DNA from: Pseudocercospora fijiensis CIRAD86
Lineage: Eukaryota > Ascomycota > Dothideomycetes > Mycosphaerellales > Mycosphaerellaceae
Direction of reading: 5' to 3'
Length of the DNA: 64,000 nucleotides
NCBI RefSeq assembly: GCF_000340215.1
Contig: NW_006921535.1
Coordinates: 1,554,483 to 1,618,482, forward strand
The notes under the pieces: model-generated
What the model was told of the DNA's origin: nothing
What the model saw: only the letters and a program-made list of their open reading frames with translations
Databases searched by the model: none
Made by a program: the position numbers and the translations under genes
Part shown: positions 11,314 to 25,550 of the stretch, one piece after another
How the letters are laid out: each line of letters begins with the position of its first letter
How positions within the stretch are numbered: position 1 is the first letter of the stretch

Positions 11314-11699
11314 GTACTCCCCTCCTATTAAAAGGAGCTCCTGCGACGTCTTAATAACGTGCAATAGGCCGTTGTTTAATTATTTATAACAATATTCGTA
11401 CCTATACCTATATCTATGCTTCCTATAAGTCTTAGCTTCCTAGCGGGCGATACGAGTACCTCTTACCTTCCGCGTACGCGCTTAGCTCACTTATAACGTT
11501 AAGCTCTAGTTGTAGCATATGCAGCGCTATACTAACGTTAGGTCCTGTCTTAACTACTCGGTAGCGAGTCTTCTTAGGGTCGGAGATTAGTAGGGACTAA
11601 TAGTTTACGGTAGAGAAGTATAGCCCTTTTGTATTACTAACAGTCTATACTACTTAGCGGGCAGCGGCAGATCCTTAGTAGCAGCAGGTTTCAGTCTGC

Positions 11700-14600
11700 G
11701 AGGATATCGCTAGTAGTATTCGGCTACTAGCTCTTCTATACCTAGTAGGAAGTTATCCTATCGTTGCTTAGTCTTAGACCTATCTTTCTACCGAGCCTTG
11801 TACTAGATCTCGCCGTCCTTAGCCTTACGCGAACTATAGATATTCTCTAGTTCCTATTCCTCTTCGGGCTCTTTACCTTCTCGTAATATTAGAACCGGAG
11901 GCGGAGCATTAATTAGTTCCTACCCTAGTAGCGGATCGTTTGCGGCAGGTCGTAATATGCTAGTATAGAACACTAGGTAGATTAGCTTTATCGAGTCTAG
12001 TAGGGTTAACTTATATAATCGTCGCCCTATTACCTTATTAACTACGAAAGGGCCGAGCTACTTATAATCTAGTTTCTTGCTAAGGCGGTTAGTCTTTAGA
12101 TAGCGCGCGTTAAGCTAGACAAGTATACCTAGTTTGTAGTTAGGTGCGATAGAGCGGTTAGTATTAGCTACCTCTACGTTCTTAATCTAGGTTAGAGTAT
12201 GCGCTGCTCGGTATTCCTTAAGCACTTCGCGTATACGCGCCGCGATCGCGTCGGCAGATTCGATATTAGCTAGCTGCTACTTAGTTACTTAAGGCCTTCC
12301 TAGAAGGTCCTAGAAACCTATCTACGGATGCCGCCCTATATTAGCGAAGAAAGGTATTATACTAGTAGCGGAAGCGACGTAGTTGTTTATAGCGAATTTA
12401 GCTAGAGGGAGCTATTTAACCTAATCGTCTTATTAGTAGGCATAGAATATACGTAGGTATTGCTCGAGGGTTTAGTTAGTACGTTTAGATTAGCCGTCGG
12501 TCTTAGGATAGAAGGCGGAAGACACGTTCTATACGATACTAAGATAAGCGCACAGACGCTTAAAGAATGCGCTAACAAATTAGGTGCTACGGTCGCTAAA
12601 GATAATAGAGGGTACTCCGTACGTCGGGAAGACAAAGTAATATACTTGCTAAGCCGCGTCTTCTACATCTAGCCTATTAGTCGGTAGCAAACGCACCTAC
12701 TTAGTTAAGTAGTTAGTAATAGTTAGAATGTTCTTATAGACCTTGTCCTTGCTTAAGTGTTCGTCTCGGCTAGGCAGGAGATCTACGATATAGTCGAGCG
12801 TAATGTACGTCTATAGTTAAGAAGGTATAGGCAATACTAAAAGGGTGCCTAGCTTCTACAACCTCGAGGGATTAGCTCTTCTATAAGCGCGACAATTGCG
12901 TAGGTACCGGGCGATATTAGCCGTTATCTTAGGCTAGAACAAGTTGTTCTAAGTAATTATTTCTAGAGAGCGGTTAATGCCTTAATATCCGGCGACTAGA
13001 CTATCGTAGAAGCGCTAAATAATACGTATACGCAAATTCTTATATCTAGGGACGTAGAGGCGGTCGTTAATAAGCAATCGTTCTTTATTAATGCGGCAGT
13101 TAGCAGGTAAGACCTTATATAGTCGCATCTATAGCGAGACGGTGCCTTCTTCTAGGTATTCCCGAATCTCTTTTATAAAGGTAAGAACTAATTGCTGTTT
13201 ATAGGCCTAGTCGAATATGCTATTAATTGCCGTCTTTATATTAATCTCCTACTGTTCTAGATCCTTCTATAGCGCTTCTTCCTTAGATAGCGTAGTTTCC
13301 GGCATTTTACCCTCTCCCTCTTTTAGGTCGTTATTCTTAACGATATTGTCTTAGAGGTCTTCCGGCTATAACTCGTAGCCGCTATCTTCGTAGTGCATTG
13401 CGAAGTTCGTAACTATATCTAGGTTTTCTTTCTTAAGGATAGTCCTCTCTTAATGCTATAGTCGTAGGTCGTCTACGTTAGCGGAAAGATCTTAACTTCT
13501 TCTCGTTAAGCTGTCTAGTTTCGTACCTTATTTCCCTAGCCTATAGGAGATTTTAAAGTTGAATTGAGATAGGAACTTAGCCTAGCGAGCTTATCTACGA
13601 TTGAGTTTCTTTGTTAATATAAAGTACTCTAGGTTTTTGTAGTCTAAGAGTACTTTAATATCTTGTATTATTAGCTTAGGCTCCTATTCTTCGAAACATT
13701 TTACGATAGCTAGTAGCTCCTTGTCGTAGATGTCGTAGTTAATCTCTATAGGAAGCATCTTCTTTAAGAAGAAGGCAATAGGAACGAGAGTTCTAGCTCT
13801 TATTTGCGATAGTATACCTACTATAACCTAGTCGGAAGAGTCGGTCTCGACCTAGGTCTCTTCGCCCGGAATGAAATACGATAGTACTAGTACTATTATA
13901 AAGGCCGTTTTTAACTGTTTAAATGCGGCTTAGCATTCTAAGGTCTAAGACTAGGGTACATATTTCTTAGTGTCTAGGTCTTTCTTCGTAAGGGCCGTTA
14001 GCGGTAATACTATCCGGAAGAAGGCGAAGATAAATCTTCGGTAGAAGCCCGTAAACCTAAGGAACGTTTAGACATCTTTAACGTTTCTCGGTATCTGCTA
14101 GTGCTAAATAGCCTCGACTTTAGTAGAATCTATTTCAATACCTTCGGTAGTAATATAGAGTCCGAGGTATTTAACTCGTTTAACGTAGAACTCGCTCTTA
14201 TCGATATCGATTAGCAGATTGGCTTCTATAAGCTTCTTAATAACTAGCTCTATATAGCTAGTATGTTCTTCTTCCGATCTATTAGTATATATTAGGACGT
14301 CGTCTAGATATATAGTAACAAAGTCGTCTAGAAAGGCACGCAGTATCGTATTAATATGTCTCTAGAAAGAACTTAGCCTGTTATATAAACTAAAGGGAAG
14401 AACCTTGTATTAATAAAGGCCGTATCGCGTAATAAAAGCAGTAAGCTATTCGTCGCCTTTCCTAATTCTTAGGTTGTTAAAGGCAGCTACGATGTCTAAT
14501 TTAGTAAACTACTTAGCTCGACAGAGGCGGTCTAGTATCTCCCTAATAAGGGGTATAGGGTAACGATCCTTTACTATAAGGGCATTTAAGGCTCGATAGT

Positions 14601-16050
14601 CTATATATATACGCAGACCTCCGCTAGGTTTGCGTACTAGGAGCACTAGAGAGGCACATTCGGAGTTCGATCGTTCGATAGTACCCTTTACGAGTTAGTT
14701 ATCTATATACTTCTTAGTAGCAGCAAGTTGTTCCGCATTTATAGGATACCCTTTTTAGTATAGTAGATAAGCGCCGGGTTTAAGCTTAATAGCATAGTTA
14801 TTCCTAGGATTGTAAGCTAGCAAGATAGTATAATCCTTATCTTTAAACGCTTCTATAAGATAGTAATATCTTAGTATAAGTTTCTCCTTTAGATTAGTAT
14901 ATTAAGACTTCTTTATAAAGATTTCGTAATCTTCCGGCGACATTGCCGAAAGGATAGCTTCTTTAAGCTCTATAACGTGCTAATCCTCTAGGTTAAAGTC
15001 TTTAGGCTAGAGGGCTATTAATACGTAGTCTTTCTATTTAGCTATATATATAAATGTATTAGCGCTAATAATGTGAATGTCTTTAGTAGTCCCGGTATCT
15101 CGTAGGAGCACTCGGGTTGTCTTCTAGTCTAAGGCGACTAAGTATAGCAAACCTCTTTTGTTATGCGATATATAGTATTGCTTAGAGTTAAAATCTAGCG
15201 TCTAGTGCTTCTAGGAGATATAAGGATCGTATTCTTCTAGCTAGGATATGCTAAGAACAAGATTATATTAATCGATATTAGTAATATAGAATAGTAACGT
15301 ATCTATATAGTCTCCGATAGTAATAGTAATATAAGCTGCTTACGTTAATTGCGTACGCTGTCCGTCCGCAAGTCGTAATCGTTTCGGTAAAGCAAGGGGG
15401 AATATATCGATGCGATGCATATAGATAAAGTTAGGGTAAGCGAACTATATAGTAGCTCTATAGTCGATAAGCGATCGGGCTCTCGAAGAGATAGGTTTTG
15501 CTAGCGTCTTACGAGGGTTGCGGTTGCGGCGACGTCGTTCTAAGCGAGGAGATAGTATATTAGCGGCGTATACTATATAGCGACCGTGTTTAGGTTTAAC
15601 TCGGACCTAGCTACCTCTTAATATACTAGCTAATTGCAGCGAGGCGCTAGCAAGGGACTTATCTTTATCTTTATCTTCCTATAAGGAATAGAGGGTCTCT
15701 TCCGTACGCTCGAGTTTAACCTTAGGTTTGCGACTTATTCCTAAGGTTCGTCGTTTTCCGAATAATCTAAGTCGTCGTCGTCGTCGTTATTATTACTAGC
15801 TTCCTAATTAGGTTCTGCTTTAGCATCGGAGCCTTCGTTACCTATAAGGGCTAGTCGGACGTTGCGGTTATACTCGTTAATAGGAGTGCTATCGTTAATA
15901 TATCTAAAGCTAAAGGGTCTCTTACTAAAGTGCATAATATAGGCTACGTCCCTAGATTAATAGCCTGTTTTACGATAGCGGAAACAGCGATTCTTACGCT
16001 TAAACTTCTTCTTCTCTATATCCGTAGCTAGGGTAATCTTACTATATTTT
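11700..16050 (-). pseudogene. Gypsy X pol relic (protease, RT, RNase H, integrase)
   Basis: Read on the minus strand. The RT block at ~14000-14800 has [18 protein letters not shown] and the catalytic YLDDVLIY (~14299-14322, intact aspartates), followed by LGLYITTEGIEID and RNase H motifs ([19 protein letters not shown]). Integrase follows: SSAFYPKTDG and TLEQYLRIFYAY at ~12400-12530. A degraded gag zinc knuckle (CFR.RKTG, cysteines mutated to tyrosine) lies at ~15960-16000. Stops are almost all TAG/TAA. Limits are approximate. Confidence 0.85.
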
Positions 16051-18382
16051 ATAGGGATAACTCGAATAGCCTTGCGATTATTAAAACTAATAGCTGCGTT
16101 AGCTCTAGTAGCGGCACGGTTAAGTCTTAGTATAACTCTACCGCGAGCACTGCCTATCGGCCGTACGCCTTCTTATTATCGCGCGCCTTCGCTTAGTCCT
16201 TAATTATACCCTAAGACTCCTATAACGCCCTTGCTTCTTTATAGAATTCGTTAAACGGAAGTCGCTACTTGTTTTTAAGTTCGTACTTATAGGAGCTGTT
16301 AAGCTTATTCTAAAGCTTAAAGGAGTTAGGCACTTCGCGAGATTAAGATAGGAGGGTTCGATATTCGACGATCTAGTTATTAAAGGTGTCTTTGCCGTCT
16401 AGCTATTATATTATAGCTAGCTTCGTCTGCGCTAGTACTATACGTTCTTCGGCATTCTAGCCCTAATTCGTATTAAAAGCATTCTATATATCCTTAAGGG
16501 ATTGCTAGATATCCGCTTCCTAAGTATTGTCGATAAGTATAGTTTAAGGTTCCTTATTAGTAAGCATTACTATATACTTAAAGCAGCTAGCTACCTTATC
16601 TTACTCGAACATATTAGCAAATTTAGCTTTTATCTTAATCTTCTATAGTTAGTACTTAGACCGGTCCCCGCTAAACACGTCCGGATCGGGCTACCTAATA
16701 CGATTCTTAGGGATGTAGTACTAAGCTACGTTAGACGGGGCGGCGCTCGCTCCTCGTAGTACGCTGGTAGCGAGGGGAGTAGAGTTAGGTAGGGCGTTAC
16801 TATAGATAGGAGAAGGAACCGATTGCGGTCGTTAGAAAGCTTATTAGTAGACCTGTTATAATAGGTCGGAAGCGGTAGACTGCCTAAGGGTATAAGGGCG
16901 TTAGTTAGGTAGTAGAGCATCTTCTCTTAGCCGAGGTAAGCGAGGTAGAGCGACGTTAACTAGGTCTCGCTCGGCTTAAGTCCGGGGGTTAACGTACGAG
17001 TATTTATTAAGCTATTATCAAATCGAAGCGACCTCGTCGGTTCGGTGCTATAACTGCTACTCTAAGGCCTCTACTTGCTATTCGAGGGCGATCTTCTAGT
17101 AATTTAACGCTTATAGCCGATAGTTAGCTAATGCCCTTAGTTCCTAGTAAGCCTTTAATTAAACTAGATTAGTAGGAAGGGCAGGTTGCTATTAATGCTT
17201 CTTAGCTTCTCGCAGCTTAGCTTCGAGTTTATTATACTTTGTTTTCTATAAAGCAGCCTCGTTTATCTACCGCTTAGATTCGTAAGCTATATAATTCTAG
17301 TTTTGTCTTAATTGCGTATATGCTTTGTATATATAAGCTATGCTGTAGAACTAAGTGCGAGGACGGGCAGTTGTCTTTATTACAAAGTCTCTCGTACTCT
17401 TTACTATATAATAGTCGGCTTTAAAGTTAGCTTAACCGTCTTAATTAACTAGATCGAACTTCGGAGCTTCCGTAAAGAAGTAGTTAAGGTCGATCTAGCG
17501 GTCTCTAGCGTCTAAATTATCGTTATCGGAGCGCTAATCGGGGTCTAGCATCTAGTCTTTATATAACTCGAAAGGGACGTCTAGGTAATTATAACTAATA
17601 CGCTTATATCTAGGCAGGATAGCGTCGATATTCTCGATAAAGGTAGTACTAATAGCACCGCCTTCTCTACCTTCTCTATCTTCTTCTTTACTCTCGCCCT
17701 TAGACTTAGCGGGACCTCGCCCGGAAGCATACGATAATTTATCGTCGGTAGGGAACGCTCCGGGAGTCCGAGGTATTCTTAAGGACTAGTAGGTCTTCTT
17801 TCGTAAGGCCGGAAGCGGCGTAAGAGGTTAGTTAGGCTACTATAAACGTCCTTGTATCTGCGAGTCGTTATTAAACGTAACCGGTAACACGACGTCTAAT
17901 AAGCGTCGTTTACGGTACTATCTATACTGTTTACGGTACTGTCTAGTCTTCTACTATACTCGAGCTCGAGTACCGTTATTATATAAGTAGCTGTTCTTAG
18001 CCTCTAGTGCCTAGATATCTAACTTATTATCTTCTTCTATTCTTGCTTAGAAGGCTAGTCTTCTCTCCGAAGGTAGCTCGCGTCGGTGTTTTAAACTTCT
18101 AAAGCTCTTTCCTTAAAAACCTACGAAGCCTATACCTTAACCTATCGATAGCCTCGCGGTAGCGGCTCGGAAGGGATTTGTAGGTAAGAGCTCTAGTTCC
18201 TACCGAGTAGGAGGTCGCAGACTCTCTTAAGGTTAGAGGAAAGCCTTAGATAGCGCCTTTAAAGCGGCTTTCGATATTAGAGGTAGCTCCTCGTCTTTCG
18301 GTATTATAGAGGGTTTTACGGGAGTAGTAATATTTAGTTCGGTATCGATGCCGTCGTAGGTAGGAAATATACGTCGGGAGAT
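16050..18382 (-). pseudogene. Gypsy X gag relic, main part
   Basis: Minus-strand continuation of the X gag up to the insertion point of copy B. It is degenerate and too mutated for a clean translation. The N-terminal piece lies beyond B at 25551-25760. Confidence 0.65.
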
Positions 18383-18578
18383 TGTTAGAAGGGTATGTTA
18401 GTAGGTAGATAGGGTAGTAGTAGGTACAAGTAGTATTCGATAGAGATCTAAGAGGAGAGGGAGGAAGGCAGGCTAGTTAGCCTAACGCTAAGCGCCAAGC
18501 CCTGCCTAAGGTACTAAGACCCTAGCTTTACTCGGCCTAATCACATGCTAATTACATATAGCCTCTTTGGCTCTGATA
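18383..18578 (-). repeat. 3' LTR of Gypsy B
   Basis: 196 bp starting tgttag and ending ctgata (mutated ctaaca). It is preceded by the TSD gagat. Confidence 0.93.
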
Positions 18579-19780
18579 TACGCTTCCCTTCTAAAGGCCG
18601 CGCCCTCGTAGCCTATCTATATTCCTATCTAATCTCTATTGCCGCTAACTTAGCAGGTCTAGTAAGCTACTTAGCCTACGCTAAATTGAACACTTAACTA
18701 CCGATTATGTAACTATGTTAAACCTCACTTCTAACACAACGTATAACTCTAACTGCGCTATTCTTATATATAATAAAGTAATATATATCTACGAGAATTA
18801 AGGGCCTTCGACTAATTATAATACGAGCGCGTCTTCCCTACTATAACAGGTAGACGTATAAGGTATTGCAGCCCTACCTCCGCTCTAAGTAATATCGTAC
18901 CGAGTTCTCTACGTCTACTCTAAAAGACCTAGAAATGTCCGCTCCGAGGGTTTATCCGTTCCGAGGGTTGTTCTTATTGTTCGTAGTTTCGCTAGCCCTA
19001 ATTAGCTAGGTTTAGCAGCCTTTAAGTATTAATCTTATCTTATCTTTTTAAAAAACACAGCTCGTCTAGTTTCTATAGGTAAAGGCTATTATAAGTGCAG
19101 TAGTAGAGGTTCGCCTCGCTTAAAGGGTTAGATAGATCGAGGAGTAACCTATTGTCCGTAAGATCGACCCCGGCTAGCTTAGCTCTATAGTTTTGCCCTT
19201 AGTTAGTCTATTAGTCGCTCAATCTTTTGACTTAGTCAAAGTTTTAACTTAGCCTCAAAGTTTTAATCAAACCTTTAATAGGCTTAAGCTTTAATTAAAG
19301 TTTTAATTAAAGGTGCCTTAGGCTCGTAGTATAGGTAAGGTTATATCTATAGGCGTAGCGATAACAGTAAGTAATGTTAATAATAGCAGCGCTAGTCGTC
19401 TTAGCGCTAACTTCACCTCCTTCTAATCTCCTCCTTCTACTAATAACATACTCCGCAATACCGTTACTAATATAGCCGCGCCGGCCGTACCGCCCTTTAG
19501 TATAGGCGAGACGCCGTCGTTATTATTATTATTACTATTCTACGCGTATACGCTCCGCCCTCGCCGATCGCCTAGGCCTCGAGGCCTCGATAGAAGGAAG
19601 GAATAAGAGGGGGCGTTAAAAGGAGGGTCTTATAGGGTGCGCTAGTAAAGAGGTAGGTTCCTTAAAAGAGTAGGCGATTAGTTAATAGTTATAGCGCGTT
19701 TGTTAACGCTCGGTACGCATCTACTATAGTAGTATAGTCTTATTGTCCTTTATTGCCGACAATTGCTCGCCTCTAATTAG
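18579..19780. other. 3' untranslated internal region of Gypsy B
   Basis: 1.2 kb of non-coding sequence between the 3' LTR and the pol end. It includes short hairpin-forming runs built on cttagtcaaagttttaac near 19218-19310, which are also found in C (~27000-27090) and, more mutated, in A (~38460-38530). Confidence 0.7.
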
Positions 19781-19799
19781 TTAGCTAATAGCACCCCGG

Positions 19800-22700
19800 G
19801 GGTAGTATTAATCCTAGGCTTAGTAGTAACATTATAGGCATTATAAGCTCTTAGCCTTCTTCGTGTTCTTTACGCTAGTCCAATATTCATCTAACAACTT
19901 AGTTATATCCTTAAACGAGTCTTTAGCCTCCTATAAGTCCTATTTAGGTAAATAGCCTTACTATCTTAACAGGTACTCCTTCTTGCCCTACCTAGTCTAA
20001 TACTTTAGGATACGTTCTATAGACTATAGCTCTTCACTATTAGCTAAGACTTCTTCTAACTTAGCAGGCGCTTTATCGCCTTTACGCTAGTAGTATAGTT
20101 TAAGGAGGGATACGTAGAAGGTGTTATAGATAGTGTAATAAGGTAGAAGCTACAACTAATAGGCCTATACGGAGGAGCCCTTAACTTCTCGAATACGGAA
20201 TAGGCTAATGTATCTTAGTGCGAGCTTAGGCCTTGTTTTGCTATTAGGGGATAGGTGTTTGCGGATACGGAGGTTCTTCGTACTAAGCATAACTATATCG
20301 CCTTGCTTAAAGGTTATTAGTATATAGTGTTTGTTATAGTAGGCCTTCTAATAGGCCTAGGCCTTTGCTAGTTTGTTAGCTATCTTAGCGTAAATCTCTC
20401 GCATCTTTTAAACCCTCTTAATAGCCGCTAGTATCTTAGGTGTTGGTACTTAATACGCTTCCCTTTCCTTACGCTCGGCCTCGAGCGATAGGGGATCTTA
20501 TAGTATAGCTGCGTTCTAGCCTATTATAGCTATATATAGTAATACCTTAGTTAATAAGTAGACACTGTTATTGTATACGAATTTAGCTAGCTATAGGAGG
20601 TTAACCTAGTCGTTAGGGTTCTCGTTAATGTAACTGCGCAGGTACTGCTACAGGGTAGCATTCTGCCTTTTAGTCTAACTATCTATTTATAGATAGAATG
20701 CTATAGATAGGCGATGCTTAAGTCTTAGCTGCAGGCAAATCTTACTCTAATAGTAAGATATAAATGTCGAGCCCCGGTCGGAGACTATCCCCTTAGGGGT
20801 TCCCTAATAGCTATAGAAGATGTTGTTCTATAACGACTTAGCTAGGTTAATAGCCGTCTAATCCTTTCGGGCAGGAATGTAACGAGCGCCCTTAGTAAAC
20901 CGATCTACGACAACTAGGATAGCATTATATACATCCTTGCTGCCCCTACGCTTAGTAGGCGGGAGGCCTATAATAAAATCTATTGTAAGCTTAGCAAATA
21001 GCTTCTTTAGAATAGGGAGTAAAGACAACTCGCTAAATAGTAAGTGCTTTAGTGCTTTAACTCGTTGATATACGGCATACGTATTTACGTAGTCCTTTAT
21101 GTCCCGCTTACTATTTAGCTAGTAGTATGTACGCGATAGTAGCTCGTGCGACCTCTCTATACTATAGTAACTAGCAAGCTTACTATTATAGTGTCGCTTG
21201 AGAAGCTCTTATCGGATCGAATGTTTAGCGGGGACATAGTATCTGCCCTTAAACTTTAAATAACCTTTGTTATCGATCGACTAGTTGTTACTCTTGCTAG
21301 ATCGAGTCTTTCGCCTACTTACAAGCTTATCTATACGTTTAGTAGCAAAGGCGTCCCTCTACTAAGCCCGTAACAGCTTATCTATAAACGATTAACTATC
21401 CCTATTTATAAGGTCATTTAACAGCACCCTCGCTATTAAACGAGGTACGCATTATATATATCTAATAGTACTAGCAGCCGGATTAACTGCATTAGTGCTT
21501 TAATCGCTATTACTATATATAGCGATATCGACTAGGGAGTTATTATAACTTCTCCTATCTGTATCCTTAGCTCTTGCCTTAATACGCACTATTAATATAG
21601 TAAGAGCATTAACATGCTTTAAGCCGTCGCGGAGTCCGGTAAGCCGCTTATCCTGCGCTTGCTTATTAACAATATAGGCTATAGCAATCTTATGCTATAG
21701 GGTTAGAAACAAAGAATTGATATGTTAGGTTTCGCTATCGTAATTAGGTCGCCTCGATAGGCTATCGGCAGGGTTACTTACGCCTAGCCGGTATAATATA
21801 TTAAAATCAAACCTAGCGAGGTAGACGGCCTATCTAGCCTGTCGACCTATAACCCTAGTAACCTTAGTAATGCTACGGAGGTTGTTATAGTCTGTATAGA
21901 CCTAAATAGTATACTAAGCACTATCGAGATAGTAGCGCTAGTGCTTAAAGGCCTCGACAATAGCTAGGAGCTCTTACTTATATATCTCGTAGCGACGCTC
22001 TACATTAATTATCTTCCTCGAGAAGAAGGCAATCGGGTGCTAGTAATAGTTATTATCTAATTGCTAGGACATAATAGCCGATATAGCGAACTGTAAAGCG
22101 TTAGTCTCAATTCGGATCTGCTTGTTTAGTACGAAATAGTGTAACAAGGGGACTTTAGTAAAGCGTCGCTTTAGACCGTTAAAAGCGGCTTATGCTCTAT
22201 TAGTCTATTTAAATTCTCTAGTCGGGTTAGCCTTAGTTTTAGTAAGCTTAGTTAGTAGCATTACGTGCCGCGAGTAACCTTCGATAAATCGACGGTAGAA
22301 GTTAGTAAAACCTAGGAATAATTGAAGCTCTTTAATACTAGTAGGCGTCGGCTACTTAGTAATAGTCTTAATCCGATTAGGATTAGCCTTAACACCCTCG
22401 GTTGATACGAGGAAGCTAAGGAAGGACACCTCTTTAGTAGCAAAGGTGCATTTAGAAGGCTTATAATACAAGCTATAGGCCCTTAGGCGATCGAGTACCT
22501 TACGGACTATAGCCTAGTGTTCCGCAATGTTAGGGGAGTGTATATAAACTAGGATGTTATCTAGGTAAACTATATAAAGGTAATCTAATAGGCCCGAAAG
22601 GGCCCGATTAATATAGGACTAGAACGTTATAGGGGCATTAGCTAAGCCGAATAGTATAACTAAGTACTCGAAATGCCTATAACGAGTGCGAAAGGCTGTC

Positions 22701-23700
22701 TTCTATTTATCGCCCTTGCGGATACAGATGCGGTAATAGGCGTCCTTAATGTCTAATATAGTGTAGTAGTAAGCACTAGAAAGGCGATCGAGGGTCTTAT
22801 TAATAAGAGGAAGTAGGCAGCGGTCTTTAATAGTAATAGCATTAAGCCTACGATAATCGATATAGAGGCGTAGGCTACTATCTTTCTTTAGTACGAACAG
22901 GATAGGGGCACTAGTAGGGCTGTTACTATACCGTATCCGGCTATTAGCTAGGTTTTCCTCTAGGTACTTACGCAATATAGTAAGCTCTCGTTTACTAAGG
23001 TTATAGAGGGGGCTAAAAGGAACCTCCTTACCCTCTATAATATTAATCTTATAATCCGTCTCCTTAAACATAAGCAACGTCGATGCTAAGTAGTGTTTAA
23101 ACACATTAATATAGGTCTCTCGAATAGGCTCCGGTATACGCTTAAGCTGTTTAGGGTCTATGCTATTAGGGGGCACAGGTTTATCGTTATTACTACCGAG
23201 TAGGTCGGCAGTTAGATTAGCTAAGGCGGAGGCTAGTATTAGGTTACTAATAAATAGGACCCTAATATTATTAGGACACTCGCTAATGTCGATGTATTTA
23301 ATGTCCTCTTTCCGAGCGATTCTAAATCGCTATTGCTAGCTGCCTAAGTCTATAACTATAGCATAGTACTTAAGAACAGGGTTGCTAATAACAATATTAG
23401 ATAGGAGGCTGTCTATGTCTACTGCGTAGGCAGTAAAGTTTAGTAGGCGCTTATTGCCGAGGTCGTCCTTTAGGGCTATATAGATATAGTAGGCTCTATA
23501 GGTCAAGTGCCGAGCGTTATTAAACTAAGCAAGGGTTGGCAGGTTAGTCCTAGGCAGTTGTCGAAGGTCTAATTGCTTAGCTAGGCGATAGCTAATAAGG
23601 GCACTAACTGAATTTCCTAGATCTAGTATAACCTTAGTCTTATAGTTAGTCCTATACGTGTCCGATACGAGATAGGTACGTATAATAGCTAGCACAATGT
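19800..23700 (-). pseudogene. Gypsy B pol relic with C-terminal chromodomain
   Basis: The RT segment 22703-23176 is still open: FKHYLASTLLMFKETDYKI, LYIDYRRLNAITIKDRCLLP, LDIKDAYYRICI. Downstream come YLDNILVY (second catalytic Asp changed to Asn, ~22541-22575), [14 protein letters not shown], RNase H PIAFFSRKIINVERRYE and the integrase core DFIIGLPPTKRRGSKDV. At the end lies IERILK..GKKEYLLR, a chromodomain-type ending that places it among chromoviruses, whose chromodomain guides integration to heterochromatin. Stops are RIP-type TAG/TAA. Confidence 0.9.
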
Positions 23701-23849
23701 CGATAGTCTTACGCCGTACAAGGCTAACAGTTAGTACGGCGCTTACTCTTTTTTCGAAGGTTAGCCTATAGGGGTGGCGTTAGCTGCTAAAAGGTGCTTT
23801 CGGTGTTTAGCGGTAGTACGGTCGATTCGGGCCTAGTCCTTAGGTTTGT

Positions 23850-25110
23850 CGCATTAGCCTAGTAGATAGCTAGTGCTGTTACAATTAAAGCACTTCAGTC
23901 CGGTTAGGGGATTGCTATAGCTATTACCGCTATTGTTAGCCGAGCGATTAGTACTATAGGGATACGAGCCCCTTCTACGGCCCCTATCGCGGCCTCCTCT
24001 ATATAGCCGCCGGCTACGGCTTCTTCTACGATCGTTACTGTTCCTATTGTTAGCATTGTTGTCTTAGTAGGAACCTTAGTTTCCTCCGCGGCTACGGTTG
24101 CTACAGTTACTAGTAGGTCGGATCCTTAATTCTAGTCGTTGCTAGAGCTAGATAGCTCGTTCGGCAGTTTCGACTTCAACTATAAACTAAATGCGTATAA
24201 GATTGGCCTATTTAAATATATAGCGGCGGTCTAACTTAAGGACTAATTCCTATCTCAATTTAGGGCGTATTTCGGAGATCTAGATAGAATCAGTTTTAGT
24301 CGGGAGGTCGTCTTCGAGGGTCTTTAAATAGGCCTTAAATAAGCGAGCCGATTAATTAGTCTTTTGCTTAGCTCGAAGGTACTAGTCCTAAGCGTGTTGT
24401 TGCCTTAGTATAGGGTTTCTAAGGGTGTCTAATATAATAGTTTTGTAGGTCTGCTACTAAACAGTAGTCTAGTTATTAAGGGAGTCAAAATAGTTATCCT
24501 AGGTGCGTTTTAGGTCGCCGTTAATGTACTACATAGTATAGACGACTAGTGAATAGTTATTTAGTAGAGCCCTTAGTGCGTTTCGTTAGTTAAGCTTACA
24601 GTTACAAATGTGGTTATTGTATTGCTTTCGACTAGAGCCGTTAAACACGGTATAGTCCTTAAGTTTAGCATCCTTCTTCTAGATTAGGACTAATAGTAAG
24701 GAAGGGCCTGCTATCGGCTTAGTGTTAGTTGTTAGGGCCTCCTAAAGGCGGCGAATTTCGAGGAGGTTATCCTTTAGCTATTGTTCTTAACGTAGGGCAG
24801 TAAGCCTGTTTTAGGTAGCTTCTTAGAGTCTCCCTACTAGTTAGGGGCTAAAGGCTAGCTAGCTATATCGTCGGTTGATAATGTTGTTAAGAATGTCGTT
24901 AATAGGCAATTCTAGATTATTACCTAGAATTATAGGTTCTTCTTTAACAGGCTCTCCGGTAGGCTCTTTAGTAGGAGGCACTTTAGTAGGCACTTTAGCG
25001 GGAACTGTACTACTAGCGTTGTTATTGCTAGCGCTGCTAGCGGTAGCACGGTTGTTGTTGCTTCGTAATAAGCCGGCTATTGTAAGGGGTAACACTAATA
25101 ATGTATTATA
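23850..25110 (-). pseudogene. Gypsy B gag relic
   Basis: An open N-terminal piece at 24859-25095 has S/N-rich then P/T/K-rich sequence (PAKVPTKVPPTKEPTGEP). It continues through mutated capsid-like sequence to a zinc knuckle, LKCFNCNSTSYLLG.CDKP (~23850-23905), in which the expected His reads Tyr, an effect RIP can produce. No ATG is visible at the start of the open piece. Confidence 0.8.
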
Positions 25111-25349
25111 GGCCCCTAAGATACGGATATAGCGGAATTAGTAGATATCGGCTTAGTGCGATTAACTCGGTATAATGGGCCGTATAGAAGGCCTTGCTTG
25201 ATAATTAGTACGGTTGTTTCGATAGAATAGTACGTATAGGTCCCGTTCTTCGGGCATAATATAGTTAGATTAGTTATTATAGCTATACCGCTAAAAGCTT
25301 GAAATAAGGACTATCTAGCTACTGCCCTTAAAGGGTAGATCGAATACTA

Positions 25350-25545
25350 TATTAGAAGGGTATATTAGTAGGTAGATAGGGTAGTAGTAGGTACAAGTAG
25401 TATTCGATAGAGATCTAAGAGGAGAGGGAGGAAGGCAGGCTAGTTAGCCTAACGCCAAGCGCCAAGCCCTGCCTAAGGCACTAAGACCCTAGCTTTACTC
25501 GGCCTAATTATATGCCAATTATATATAGCCTCTTTGGCTCTAATA
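25350..25545 (-). repeat. 5' LTR of Gypsy B
   Basis: 196 bp starting tattag (mutated tgttag) and ending ctaata. It is followed by the TSD gagat. Confidence 0.93.
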
Positions 25546-25550
25546 GAGAT

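Larger units (their letters stand above)
18383..25545 (-). mobile_element. Gypsy retrotransposon B, complete copy of the A family, nested in X
   Basis: 7163 bp. The 196-bp LTRs lie at 18383-18578 and 25350-25545. TSD gagat lies at 18378-18382 and 25546-25550. The best-preserved gag and RT frames are on the minus strand. A purine tract (agaagggaagcgta, minus strand) abuts the 3' LTR. Order on the minus strand is gag (~25100-23850), protease, RT (~23200-22500), RNase H, integrase (~21250-20500), chromodomain (~20025-19915). Confidence 0.95.
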